Source of the DNA: CAZMOK01 sp964567785 | GTDB lineage: Bacteria; Bacteroidota; Bacteroidia; Bacteroidales; JAGOPY01 | Direction of reading: 5' to 3' | Length of the DNA stretch: 41,611 nucleotides | Assembly: GCA_964567785.1 (NCBI GenBank) | Contig: CAZMOK010000023.1 | Location: 1-41,611, forward strand | Shown: piece after piece, positions 6,412 to 13,495 of the stretch | Numbering within the stretch: position 1 is the stretch's first letter | Layout: each line of letters opens with the position of its first letter | Program-made: the position numbers and the translations under genes | The notes under the pieces: model-generated | What the model was told of the DNA's origin: nothing | What the model saw: only the letters and a program-made list of their open reading frames with translations | The model's database searches: none

Positions 6412-8934
6412 TTGCGTACACTAAAAGATCTTAGGGAAGGTGAAAGCGCCACCATCGTTAAAGTGAATGGTAACGGGGCTTTCAGGAAGAGAATCCTCGA
6501 AATGGGATTTATAAGAGGTAAGACCGTGACCGTTATAAAGGCAGCTCCCCTCCAGGATCCGGTTGAATACAGGATCATGAATTCCAACGTTTCGCTTCGC
6601 CTGGCTGAAGCCGGACTTGTCGAAGTGTGCCCCGCCAATGGAAAACCGCTGAATAACAATAAAGACATCCTTGACAACCCGGTACTGAATGGTTCCGATT
6701 ATAAAGCCAAAACATCAACTGAGAAAAAGATACGTGTAGCCATTGTCGGCAACCCCAATTCCGGTAAAACAACCATATTCAATTACGCAACAAGGTCGAG
6801 GGAACATACCGGGAATTTTGCAGGTGTAACTGTTGACTCAAAAAAAGCATTGATAAAGACAGATGGTTATATACTCGAGATAACCGATCTGCCCGGCACT
6901 TATTCCATAACCCACTACTCTCCCGAAGAGCTGTTTGTGCGTCATCATCTTACTAATGAACTTCCTGATGTGGTCATCAATGTTTTGGATGCTACAAACC
7001 TTGAGCGAAACCTGTATCTTACAACCCAGCTCATCGATATGAATGTCAAGGTGGTCATTGCCCTCAATATGTATGATGAACTCATACTTAAGGGCGATCA
7101 TTTCAATTATGCCACCCTGGGAAAGATGATAGGTATCCCTATTGTGCCAACAGTTGGCAGTAAAGGGAAAGGAATAAAAGAATTATTCAATAAGGTTATC
7201 GAAGTTTACGAAGACCGGGATCCTGCAGTTAGGATGGTCGACATAAACCACGGAAAAGAGCTGGAGGAATCGATCGAAAGGATCAAGAGCCTGATCTGTG
7301 AAAACAAGGAGATCAGCCAGACCCTTTCATCCAGGTATTATGCAATAAAACTATTGGAAAAGGACAGGTCGTCACTGTATGCCCTTTCAGGGCTTACAAA
7401 TTATTCAAGAATACTTGCTGCAAGGGAGGAAGAGATAAAACGTCTCGAAAACCTGTTCACAGAAGACACCGAAACCCTTATTACCAATGCTAAATACGGG
7501 TTTGTGGAAGGGGCCCTTAAAGAAACACTCAAACCTTCGAGGGTGGAGAAGAAATCGCTCAGCAAAAAGATCGATACCATACTTACAGGAAAAGTTCTGA
7601 GCTATCCTTTCTTCCTGTTTGCAATGTGGCTCATGTTCCAGGCTACCTTTACGCTGGGTGAGTACCCGGTGCTGCTGCTTGAAAATATGATCGACCGGAC
7701 TGCAACCCAGGTAAATGTCCTGCTTCCCGATGGGATCTTCAAAGACCTGGTTGTTGATGGGATATTGGGTGGTGTTGGCGGTGTGCTTGTATTCCTGCCC
7801 AATATCCTTATCCTTTTCTTTTTCATTTCCCTCATGGAAGACACAGGGTATATGTCGAGAGTGGCATTCATCCTGGATAAGCTGATGCATAATGTGGGGC
7901 TTCACGGAAAGTCTTTCATACCCCTTCTCATGGGATTCGGTTGTAACGTACCGGCAATCATGGCAACACGGACTATCGAAAGCCGCAACGACAGGCTGGT
8001 TACAATGCTTATAATACCCTTCATGTCGTGCAGCGCCCGATATCCTGTATATATTCTGATCATCAGCACATTCTTTACAAAACACCAGGGCAGTGTACTG
8101 TTCCTGATCTACCTTGCCGGTATTTTCCTGGCAGGCTTGTTTGCCTTTCTTTTTAAAAAGACCCTTTATAACAAAAAGGAGATCCCGTTCGTAATGGAGC
8201 TCCCCCCCTACCGTATGCCAACTGCAAAGGCTATCCTGAAGCATACCTGGTTCAAGGGCAGCCTCTATCTCAAGAAAATGGGCGGTATTATCCTGATAGC
8301 TTCCATAATAATCTGGGCACTCGGTTACTTTCCTAAAAATGAAGCCATTGTAAATAAATACGAAAAGCAAAAAGCACTTACAGAAGCTTCCTTTGCTGAA
8401 AGTATGCCTGATAATGTTCCGGAAGAAAATGTATCTGCTCAAGAGATAAGGGAATTGCTGTCAGACAGCATCCGGAAAATAGATCATGCCATGCAGCGCG
8501 AACTCCAGCAATCGTCATTCATCGGCAAAGCAGGCAGGTTTATCGAGCCTGTGCTGAGACCACTGGGTTTCGACTGGAAAATGGGCGTGAGCCTCATAGC
8601 AGGACTAGCAGCCAAAGAGATTGTTGTCAGCACCATGGGAGTACTTTATCAGTCAGGTTCTGATAACGGCAACATATCAACCCTTTCGAACAGGATAAAA
8701 GAAGAGAAATACCAGGCCGGGAGCATGGCCGGTAAACCGGTCTACAGCCCGCTCGCTGCCCTCAGCTTCATTGTGTTCGTACTTATCTATTTTCCTTGTG
8801 TAGCTGTGCTGGCAGCCGTCAGAAGGGAATCAGGCGGATGGAAGCATGCAATCTTCCTGGCTGTTTATACCACAGCCTCTGCCTGGATCTTCTCATTCCT
8901 GGTCTTTAATGTTGGCAGATTACTGGGATTCTAA
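6412..8934 (+). CDS. feoB: Ferrous iron transporter, FeoA-FeoB fusion
   Basis: This 840-residue inner-membrane protein takes up Fe2+. Residues 1-75 are a FeoA (SH3-like) domain; most bacteria encode it separately, but fusion is known in Bacteroides. The G domain follows: G1 GNPNSGKT (113-120), G3 DLPG (159-162), G4 NMYD (219-222). The membrane part has the two Gate regions, including GFGCNVPAIMATRTIE and FMSCSARYPVY, with conserved cysteines, and a C-terminal Gate half containing AGLAAKEIVVSTMGVLY. The start is TTG at 6412: no ATG lies upstream in frame, the FeoA homology begins at once, and the operator ends 3 nt before. The gene is probably repressed by iron and transcribed alone. Confidence 0.96.
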   Translation: MRTLKDLREGESATIVKVNGNGAFRKRILEMGFIRGKTVTVIKAAPLQDPVEYRIMNSNVSLRLAEAGLVEVCPANGKPLNNNKDILDNPVLNGSDYKAKTSTEKKIRVAIVGNPNSGKTTIFNYATRSREHTGNFAGVTVDSKKALIKTDGYILEITDLPGTYSITHYSPEELFVRHHLTNELPDVVINVLDATNLERNLYLTTQLIDMNVKVVIALNMYDELILKGDHFNYATLGKMIGIPIVPTVGSKGKGIKELFNKVIEVYEDRDPAVRMVDINHGKELEESIERIKSLICENKEISQTLSSRYYAIKLLEKDRSSLYALSGLTNYSRILAAREEEIKRLENLFTEDTETLITNAKYGFVEGALKETLKPSRVEKKSLSKKIDTILTGKVLSYPFFLFAMWLMFQATFTLGEYPVLLLENMIDRTATQVNVLLPDGIFKDLVVDGILGGVGGVLVFLPNILILFFFISLMEDTGYMSRVAFILDKLMHNVGLHGKSFIPLLMGFGCNVPAIMATRTIESRNDRLVTMLIIPFMSCSARYPVYILIISTFFTKHQGSVLFLIYLAGIFLAGLFAFLFKKTLYNKKEIPFVMELPPYRMPTAKAILKHTWFKGSLYLKKMGGIILIASIIIWALGYFPKNEAIVNKYEKQKALTEASFAESMPDNVPEENVSAQEIRELLSDSIRKIDHAMQRELQQSSFIGKAGRFIEPVLRPLGFDWKMGVSLIAGLAAKEIVVSTMGVLYQSGSDNGNISTLSNRIKEEKYQAGSMAGKPVYSPLAALSFIVFVLIYFPCVAVLAAVRRESGGWKHAIFLAVYTTASAWIFSFLVFNVGRLLGF

Positions 8935-8937
8935 TTC

Positions 8938-8974
8938 TGAGATTTGAAATATTCATCTAAACACTCAAATCTCA
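8938..8974 (+). terminator. Possible 3'-end hairpin between feoAB and the convergent TPR gene
   Basis: TGAGATTTGA (8938-8947) is the exact reverse complement of TCAAATCTCA, which occurs at 8965-8974 and in overlapping heptamer copies further on. The stem can thus form in several registers. It lies 3 nt after the feoAB stop, between two converging genes. There is no U-run, so intrinsic termination is uncertain. Confidence 0.35.
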
Positions 8975-9000
8975 AATCTCAAATCTCAACACTCAACTCT
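8960..9000 (+). repeat. Tandem heptamers AAATCTC/AACACTC
   Basis: The units are AACACTC, AAATCTC three times, AACACTC and a partial AACTCT. This is the same repeat type as at 501-535. The array runs into the stop codon of the minus-strand TPR gene (8999-9001) and fills the whole gap between two convergent genes. Confidence 0.8.
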
Positions 9001-10021
9001 ACTTCAGGTCAATCCTGTTCAATGCTTCAACAGCCAGTTCATAATTAGGGGTGATTTCAAGGGCGCGGGTATAATTCATCCTGGCCCGGTCATAATCCCC
9101 GGCAAGCTCATAGGCATAGCCGCGGTTGTACCAGGCATCTGTATGCTTAGGGCTGCGATCGATCACGTCGGTAAAATACCGGGCGGCCATTTCATAATCC
9201 TCAAGGTAGACCAGGTTCAGGTATCCGAGGTTGTAATAGGCATCTACGTACTCCGGATCAATAGCCAGGAGCTGGTCGTAAACCTGCAGGGCCTGCCCGA
9301 TATCTTCATTTTCCTGGTAGAACATACCGAGGAAATAGTACGGTTCGGGATTGTTCGGCCTTGAGTTGATAGCGTTTCTATAATACCCCACAGCAAGCGG
9401 GTCGTTCCTGGAAGCATACAGCAGCCCAAGTTGCATATAGGCTTCATAATATTGCTGGTCCTGGTCGGTGGCCCTGATAAATTCCCTCACCGCTTTCACA
9501 GTGTCACCGGTTTCCAGCAGAGCATACCCTCGTATGAAATACGCAACAGGGTTGAAATCGTCGATCTCCAGGGCCCTTTTTACATATTCGAAGGTTTTCT
9601 GGTATTCCCTTAATATCAGGTACACTTCCGCCTGCTTCAGTAACCCTTCGGTGTTCTCAGGTTCAAGCTCCCCGGCCTTCTCGAGTGCTTCAATGCAGTT
9701 GTTCAGCTTTCCCATCGAAAGATAGATGTCTGATAATGTGATATAATGTGCAGCATTCTTTGAATCGATCTGAAGGGCCGAATTAACATCTGACAAAGCC
9801 TTGTTCAGTTCACCGTTCACAAGGTAGTATCCTGCCCTTTCATTCAGCAGCATCGCATTCGATGGATCCCGGCTGATGGCGCTGTCGAGCCGTTGAAGCT
9901 CAGTTATTCCGGTATCCTTTACATCTGCAGCAGGCTTTTTTTCAACCTGCCTGCAGGATAGAAGGGCTAATAATAGCATGACCGCCACGAAAAAAGGAAA
10001 CGTTCCTCTCCCGTTCTTCAT
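8999..10021 (-). CDS. Tetratricopeptide-repeat lipoprotein
   Basis: This 340-residue protein has a lipoprotein signal: a basic N-terminus, a hydrophobic core and the lipobox LLSC with Cys23. About eight TPR units fill the rest, recognisable by repeated patterns such as YYLVNGELNKALSDVNSAL, YFIRGYALLETGDTVKAV and WYNRGYAYELAGDYDRAR. TPR lipoproteins of this kind act as scaffolds at the cell envelope; the partner is unknown. It starts 30 nt after the recA stop in the same direction and may be the last gene of a bcp-recA-TPR transcript. Its stop lies in the heptamer array. Confidence 0.85.
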   Translation of the reverse strand: MKNGRGTFPFFVAVMLLLALLSCRQVEKKPAADVKDTGITELQRLDSAISRDPSNAMLLNERAGYYLVNGELNKALSDVNSALQIDSKNAAHYITLSDIYLSMGKLNNCIEALEKAGELEPENTEGLLKQAEVYLILREYQKTFEYVKRALEIDDFNPVAYFIRGYALLETGDTVKAVREFIRATDQDQQYYEAYMQLGLLYASRNDPLAVGYYRNAINSRPNNPEPYYFLGMFYQENEDIGQALQVYDQLLAIDPEYVDAYYNLGYLNLVYLEDYEMAARYFTDVIDRSPKHTDAWYNRGYAYELAGDYDRARMNYTRALEITPNYELAVEALNRIDLK

Positions 10022-10051
10022 ATGATCTAAAATTTTACAGGATTTACCGCT

Positions 10052-11074
10052 TTATGACTTCTTTGGTTCTTTCAGCTTTTCCTTTATCTTGTTTTCAAGC
10101 TCTTCGGCTAGTTCAGGGTTATCGGCCAGCAGTGACCTGACGGCTTCCCGGCCCTGCCCCAGTTTGGTATCTCCATAACTGAACCACGAGCCACTCTTTT
10201 TCAGGATATTCTGGTCGACGCCAAGGTCAATTATCTCCCCTGATTTTGAGATCCCGGTCCCGTAAACTATGTCAAATTCGGCTCTTTTGAATGGCGGGGC
10301 AACCTTGTTCTTGACAACTTTCACCTTGACCCGGTTTCCTACGGTATCTTCACCTTCTTTTATCTGGTTCATCTTTCGGATATCGATCCTGACCGAGGAA
10401 TAGAACTTGAGTGCATTACCGCCGGTGGTTGTTTCAGGGTTGCCAAACATAACGCCGATCTTTTCCCTGAGCTGGTTTATGAAAACACAGCTTGTGCCGG
10501 TCTTGGAAATGTTGGCAGTGAGTTTCCTGAGTGCCTGCGACATCAGCCTGGCCTGGAGACCCATCTTTGAGTCTCCCATTTCCCCTTCTATTTCACTTTT
10601 AGGGGTGAGGGCAGCCACTGAATCGATTACAATGATATCAAGGGCACCTGAGCGGATCAGGTTGTCGACTATCTCGAGTGCCTGTTCTCCGTTATCCGGC
10701 TGCGATACAAGCAAGTCCTCAATATTGACACCCAGTTTTTGTGCATAGAACCTGTCAAAAGCATGTTCTGCATCTATAAAGGCGGCTATACCTCCTTTTT
10801 TTTGTGCTTCTGCAATAGCATGAAGTGCCAGGGTGGTCTTACCGCTTGATTCGGGCCCGAATATCTCGATTACCCTACCCCTTGGCAGCCCACCTATGCC
10901 CAATGCATTATCCAGTGAGATCGAGCCGGTTGAAATCGCCGGCACATCTTCAACGGCTGAGTCGCCGAGTTTCATTATGGTTCCCTTGCCATAATTCTTT
11001 TCTAAGTTTCCCAATGTCAGTTCCAGTGCCTTCAGCTTCTGGTTCCTGACCTGATCCTGATTGTCTTTGCTCAT
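10052..11074 (-). CDS. recA: Recombinase RecA
   Basis: This 340-residue ATP-dependent strand-exchange protein serves homologous recombination and the SOS response. The Walker A motif is GPESSGKT (73-80). FINQLREKIGVMFGNPETTTGGNALKFYSSVR covers the DNA-binding loop L2 and nearby signature. The N-terminal helix KLKALELTLGNLEKNYGKGTIM and the lysine-rich C-terminus are typical. It follows bcp by 20 nt and no promoter is visible in that gap, so it is probably read from the bcp promoter. I see no LexA-like box next to it. Confidence 0.98.
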   Translation of the reverse strand: MSKDNQDQVRNQKLKALELTLGNLEKNYGKGTIMKLGDSAVEDVPAISTGSISLDNALGIGGLPRGRVIEIFGPESSGKTTLALHAIAEAQKKGGIAAFIDAEHAFDRFYAQKLGVNIEDLLVSQPDNGEQALEIVDNLIRSGALDIIVIDSVAALTPKSEIEGEMGDSKMGLQARLMSQALRKLTANISKTGTSCVFINQLREKIGVMFGNPETTTGGNALKFYSSVRIDIRKMNQIKEGEDTVGNRVKVKVVKNKVAPPFKRAEFDIVYGTGISKSGEIIDLGVDQNILKKSGSWFSYGDTKLGQGREAVRSLLADNPELAEELENKIKEKLKEPKKS

Positions 11075-11094
11075 CTAATTAATAGTATTTCCTG

Positions 11095-11556
11095 TTACAA
11101 ACCCAATTCTTTCACTATCTGGTCTGAATGATCCTTGGTCTTCACTTTGGCTATGATCTTCTCAATGCTGCCATCTTCTGAAATAACAAAAGTAGTACGG
11201 TGTATACCGTCATATTCCCTGCCCATGAATTTCTTAGGTCCCCAAACATCATAAGACTTTATGATCTCCTTTTCTGTATCAGGGATTAGAGGGAAAGGCA
11301 ACCTGAACTTTTCAGTGAATTTCTGGTGAGATTTCTGGGAATCGGCACTCACACCAATAATCTTAAAACCTTTTTCAAGCAGATCGTCGTAATTGTCCCT
11401 CAGATTACAAGCCTCGGCCGTACAGCCGGGGGTGTTGTCTTTGGGGTAAAAAAACAAAATTACTTTACTGCCTGAAAAGTCTTTTAACGCTATTTTTTCT
11501 CCTTTCTGGTCAGTTGCTTCGAATTCGGGAGCTTTATCACCTTCTTTTAGTTTCAT
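11095..11556 (-). CDS. bcp: Thioredoxin-dependent thiol peroxidase (Bcp/PrxQ)
   Basis: This 153-residue atypical 2-Cys peroxiredoxin reduces hydrogen peroxide and organic hydroperoxides with electrons from thioredoxin. The peroxidatic Cys45 is in YPKDNTPGCT and the resolving Cys50 lies five residues on, as in the PrxQ group. The C-terminal part carries WGPKKFMGREYDGIHRTTFVI. A perfect -7 element lies 19 nt upstream of the ATG. recA follows by 20 nt, so a peroxidase and the main recombinase may share one message. Confidence 0.95.
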   Translation of the reverse strand: MKLKEGDKAPEFEATDQKGEKIALKDFSGSKVILFFYPKDNTPGCTAEACNLRDNYDDLLEKGFKIIGVSADSQKSHQKFTEKFRLPFPLIPDTEKEIIKSYDVWGPKKFMGREYDGIHRTTFVISEDGSIEKIIAKVKTKDHSDQIVKELGL

Positions 11557-11574
11557 GACAATATGGATTTAAAA

Positions 11575-11582
11575 CAAAGATA
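11575..11582 (-). promoter_or_regulatory. -7 promoter element of bcp
   Basis: TATCTTTG on the minus strand, identical to the elements of ugd and the UDP-glucuronate decarboxylase gene, lies 18 nt before the bcp ATG in the nth-bcp gap. Confidence 0.65.
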
Positions 11583-11650
11583 CTCAATTTTGAACCTGCA
11601 TAATTTTGAAGATATTAACACTTTTCACGCTCCATTTGTTTTCTCAGAAT

Positions 11651-12307
11651 TTATGACTCCTGCTTACCTTTTACACTTTTCTCATAATACTTACAAAAGT
11701 GGGTTATTTCACATTCCTCACATTTCGGCTTTCTTGCCAGGCATATGTACCGGCCGTGAAGTATAAGCCAGTGATGCGCCAGCGGAATGACCTCCTCGGG
11801 CAGATATTTTACAAGCTGCTTTTCCGCCTGTAAAGGGTTTTTAGCCCCGGTTGTGAGCCCAATCCTTGCCGATACCCTGAAAACATGAGTGTCAACTGCC
11901 ATTGCAGGTTTCTTATACACCACGGATGCTATTACATTAGCCGTTTTACGGCCTACACCAGGTAGCTTCTGTAGTTCACTCACTTCATCAGGCACCTCTC
12001 CGTCGAATTCATCCAAAAGCTTTCCTGCCATCCCTATCAGGTGTTTCGTTTTGTTGTTTGGATATGAGCAACTTTTGATCAGCTCATAAACATCCTTAGT
12101 TTCGGCAGCAGCAAGGTCCCGCACTGTCGGGTATTTCCTGAAAAAGCCCGGAGTGATCATGTTAACCCTCTTATCAGTGCATTGCGCCGAAAGGATTACA
12201 GCCACAATAAGCTCGTAAGGATTCACATACTCCAGTTCCGTTGTCGCATCAGGCTGACTTACAGTAAAATGATCAAGGAACTTTTCAAACCTTTCTTTCT
12301 TTCTCAA
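11651..12307 (-). CDS. nth: Endonuclease III
   Basis: This 218-residue bifunctional DNA glycosylase/AP lyase removes oxidised pyrimidines. The helix-hairpin-helix motif is LPGVGRKTANVIASV with catalytic Lys121, and the catalytic Asp139 lies in VDTHVFR. The [4Fe-4S] loop has Cys189, Cys196, Cys199 and Cys205 (C-x6-C-x2-C-x5-C). The start is TTG at 12307: the frame has a stop five codons upstream and no ATG before the homologous N-terminus. A terminator for the upstream 62-residue gene lies at 12362-12396, so nth needs its own promoter or readthrough. Confidence 0.95.
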   Translation of the reverse strand: MRKKERFEKFLDHFTVSQPDATTELEYVNPYELIVAVILSAQCTDKRVNMITPGFFRKYPTVRDLAAAETKDVYELIKSCSYPNNKTKHLIGMAGKLLDEFDGEVPDEVSELQKLPGVGRKTANVIASVVYKKPAMAVDTHVFRVSARIGLTTGAKNPLQAEKQLVKYLPEEVIPLAHHWLILHGRYICLARKPKCEECEITHFCKYYEKSVKGKQES

Positions 12308-12361
12308 TTTCTTCTGTGCTTATTTATCGGAAAAAGTATAAAAAATACCTGTTGCACTGAC

Positions 12362-12396
12362 AAAAAAAATCCCGGCGTATTGATAGCCAGGATTTT
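12362..12396 (-). terminator. Intrinsic terminator after the 62-residue gene
   Basis: On the minus strand an 11-bp stem (AAAATCCTGGC with GCCGGGATTTT, one G-T pair, 9-nt loop) is followed by a further four T, giving eight T in all. It lies about 20 nt after the stop at 12417. It separates the sigma-factor transcript from nth. Confidence 0.8.
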
Positions 12397-12416
12397 ACAG
12401 ATCAATTTTTTTTTGG

Positions 12417-12605
12417 TTAATTCATTAAGAGATAGGCATGGCCGTTTGATCTCGTCGTAACGACCTTTAATGCCCTCGCATAATTTAACAGGTTCATCAC
12501 CAACTGTTTGTCTGGTGAAATATCCTCAGGTGAAGAGGCTTTCTGCCTTTCTTCAAGTTCCTGCTGATATGTGTAAAGATCAAAAAGGGTAAAGGATTTC
12601 TCCAT
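12417..12605 (-). CDS. Small conserved-looking protein, 62 residues
   Basis: I do not recognise the family. The protein is soluble and helical: FTLFDLYTYQQELEERQK at the N-terminus, then DKQLVMNLLNYARALKVV and a C-terminus ending TTRSNGHAYLLMN. It lies 84 nt downstream of the ECF sigma factor, in the same direction, and has its own terminator, which supports a real gene co-transcribed with the sigma factor. A role with the sigma factor is possible, but there is no membrane segment or zinc motif of a classical anti-sigma factor. Confidence 0.7.
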   Translation of the reverse strand: MEKSFTLFDLYTYQQELEERQKASSPEDISPDKQLVMNLLNYARALKVVTTRSNGHAYLLMN

Positions 12606-12689
12606 AGGCTTGATTTAGGTTAAAACTTTAGCTTCAACCAACAAACGGAGAAAACCTTAAAAATATTATTTATGTGGAAAAATATTCCA

Positions 12690-13277
12690 TCAGGCCGTCA
12701 GGATCACATTGTGCTCCTTGACCAGTTTCCTGAGATTTATCAAAGCATACCTCATTCTTCCAAGAGCAGTGTTGATACTTACATCGGTCTGTTCTGCAAT
12801 GTCTTTGAAGCTCATGTTGTAATAATGCCTCATGTACAGAACCTCTTTCTGCTCTTCGGGAAGGTATTCAATAAGCGCCCTGACATCCTTGTGTATCTGT
12901 TCGGTGACCAGCTCTTCTTCAATCGACGGATCGGTAAAGCGAATGGTGTCCATAATGTCGTAATTGTCATGGTTATTGTCAACTACCGGGATCCTTTTCG
13001 CTTTCCTGAAATGGTCGATGATCAGGTTATGGGCAATTCTCATAACCCACTGGATGAATTTACCCTCTTCTTTATATGAACCGGCCTTAACCGTATTGAT
13101 AACCTTGATGAAAGTATCCTGGAATATGTCGTCGGCCATCTGCTTGTCCTTGACGATCATAAGGATATATGCATAAACTTTGTTCTTGTGACGGTTGATC
13201 AGGATCTCCAGGCTGTTCTGGTTACCGGCCAAATACTTCTCAAGAAGCTCCTTATCGCTTTGCGCGTGAGCTTTCAT
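12690..13277 (-). CDS. ECF-type RNA polymerase sigma factor
   Basis: This 195-residue sigma-70 family protein has only regions 2 and 4. Sigma2 spans about 24-93 (MADDIFQDTFIKV, KFIQWVMRIAHNLIIDHFRK) and sigma4 about 135-185 (LPEEQKEVLYMRHYYNMSFKDIAE, then a helix-turn-helix with SINTALGRMRYALINLRK). No anti-sigma gene is adjacent; the downstream neighbour is the 62-residue protein. The ATG has a strong Shine-Dalgarno AAAGGAGG (13283-13290), unusual for this phylum. Its promoter is of the housekeeping type, with a leader of about 117 nt. The target genes cannot be told from the sequence. Confidence 0.93.
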   Translation of the reverse strand: MKAHAQSDKELLEKYLAGNQNSLEILINRHKNKVYAYILMIVKDKQMADDIFQDTFIKVINTVKAGSYKEEGKFIQWVMRIAHNLIIDHFRKAKRIPVVDNNHDNYDIMDTIRFTDPSIEEELVTEQIHKDVRALIEYLPEEQKEVLYMRHYYNMSFKDIAEQTDVSINTALGRMRYALINLRKLVKEHNVILTA

Positions 13278-13400
13278 AAAAGCCTCCTTTTTTAATTCAA
13301 CTTACTTTAAAAAAGGGTAGAAGTTTTGTCGATAACTTTCCTCCGTATTTGGGTGAGAATGAAACTTTATTTTTTTACGTTGGATCTACAGATTCTGTTG

Positions 13401-13430
13401 CAAATATAATGCGATAATATAAAAATGCAA
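13401..13430 (-). promoter_or_regulatory. Promoter of the ECF sigma factor gene
   Basis: On the minus strand TTG (13428-13430), 19 nt and TATATTTG (13401-13408) form a complete Bacteroidota -33/-7 pair. It points away from the uvrA promoter, which starts 13 nt further on. Confidence 0.75.
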
Positions 13431-13442
13431 GTATTAAATGGG

Positions 13443-13450
13443 TAATTTTG
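13443..13450 (+). promoter_or_regulatory. -7 promoter element of uvrA
   Basis: TAATTTTG is an exact TAnnTTTG match, 45 nt before the ATG at 13496. The TTG inside it is an in-frame codon of the open frame, which would wrongly lengthen the protein if taken as the start. Confidence 0.7.
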
Positions 13451-13495
13451 CACTTTTTAACATATACCGTAAAGGCATTTTTCGTCTGTTTTTTT

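Noticed and set aside
7405..8442. A 345-codon open frame on the minus strand inside feoAB
   Set aside because: It lies wholly antisense to a gene with full-length family motifs, has a Cys/His/Tyr/Gln-rich shadow composition, no recognisable domain and no promoter.
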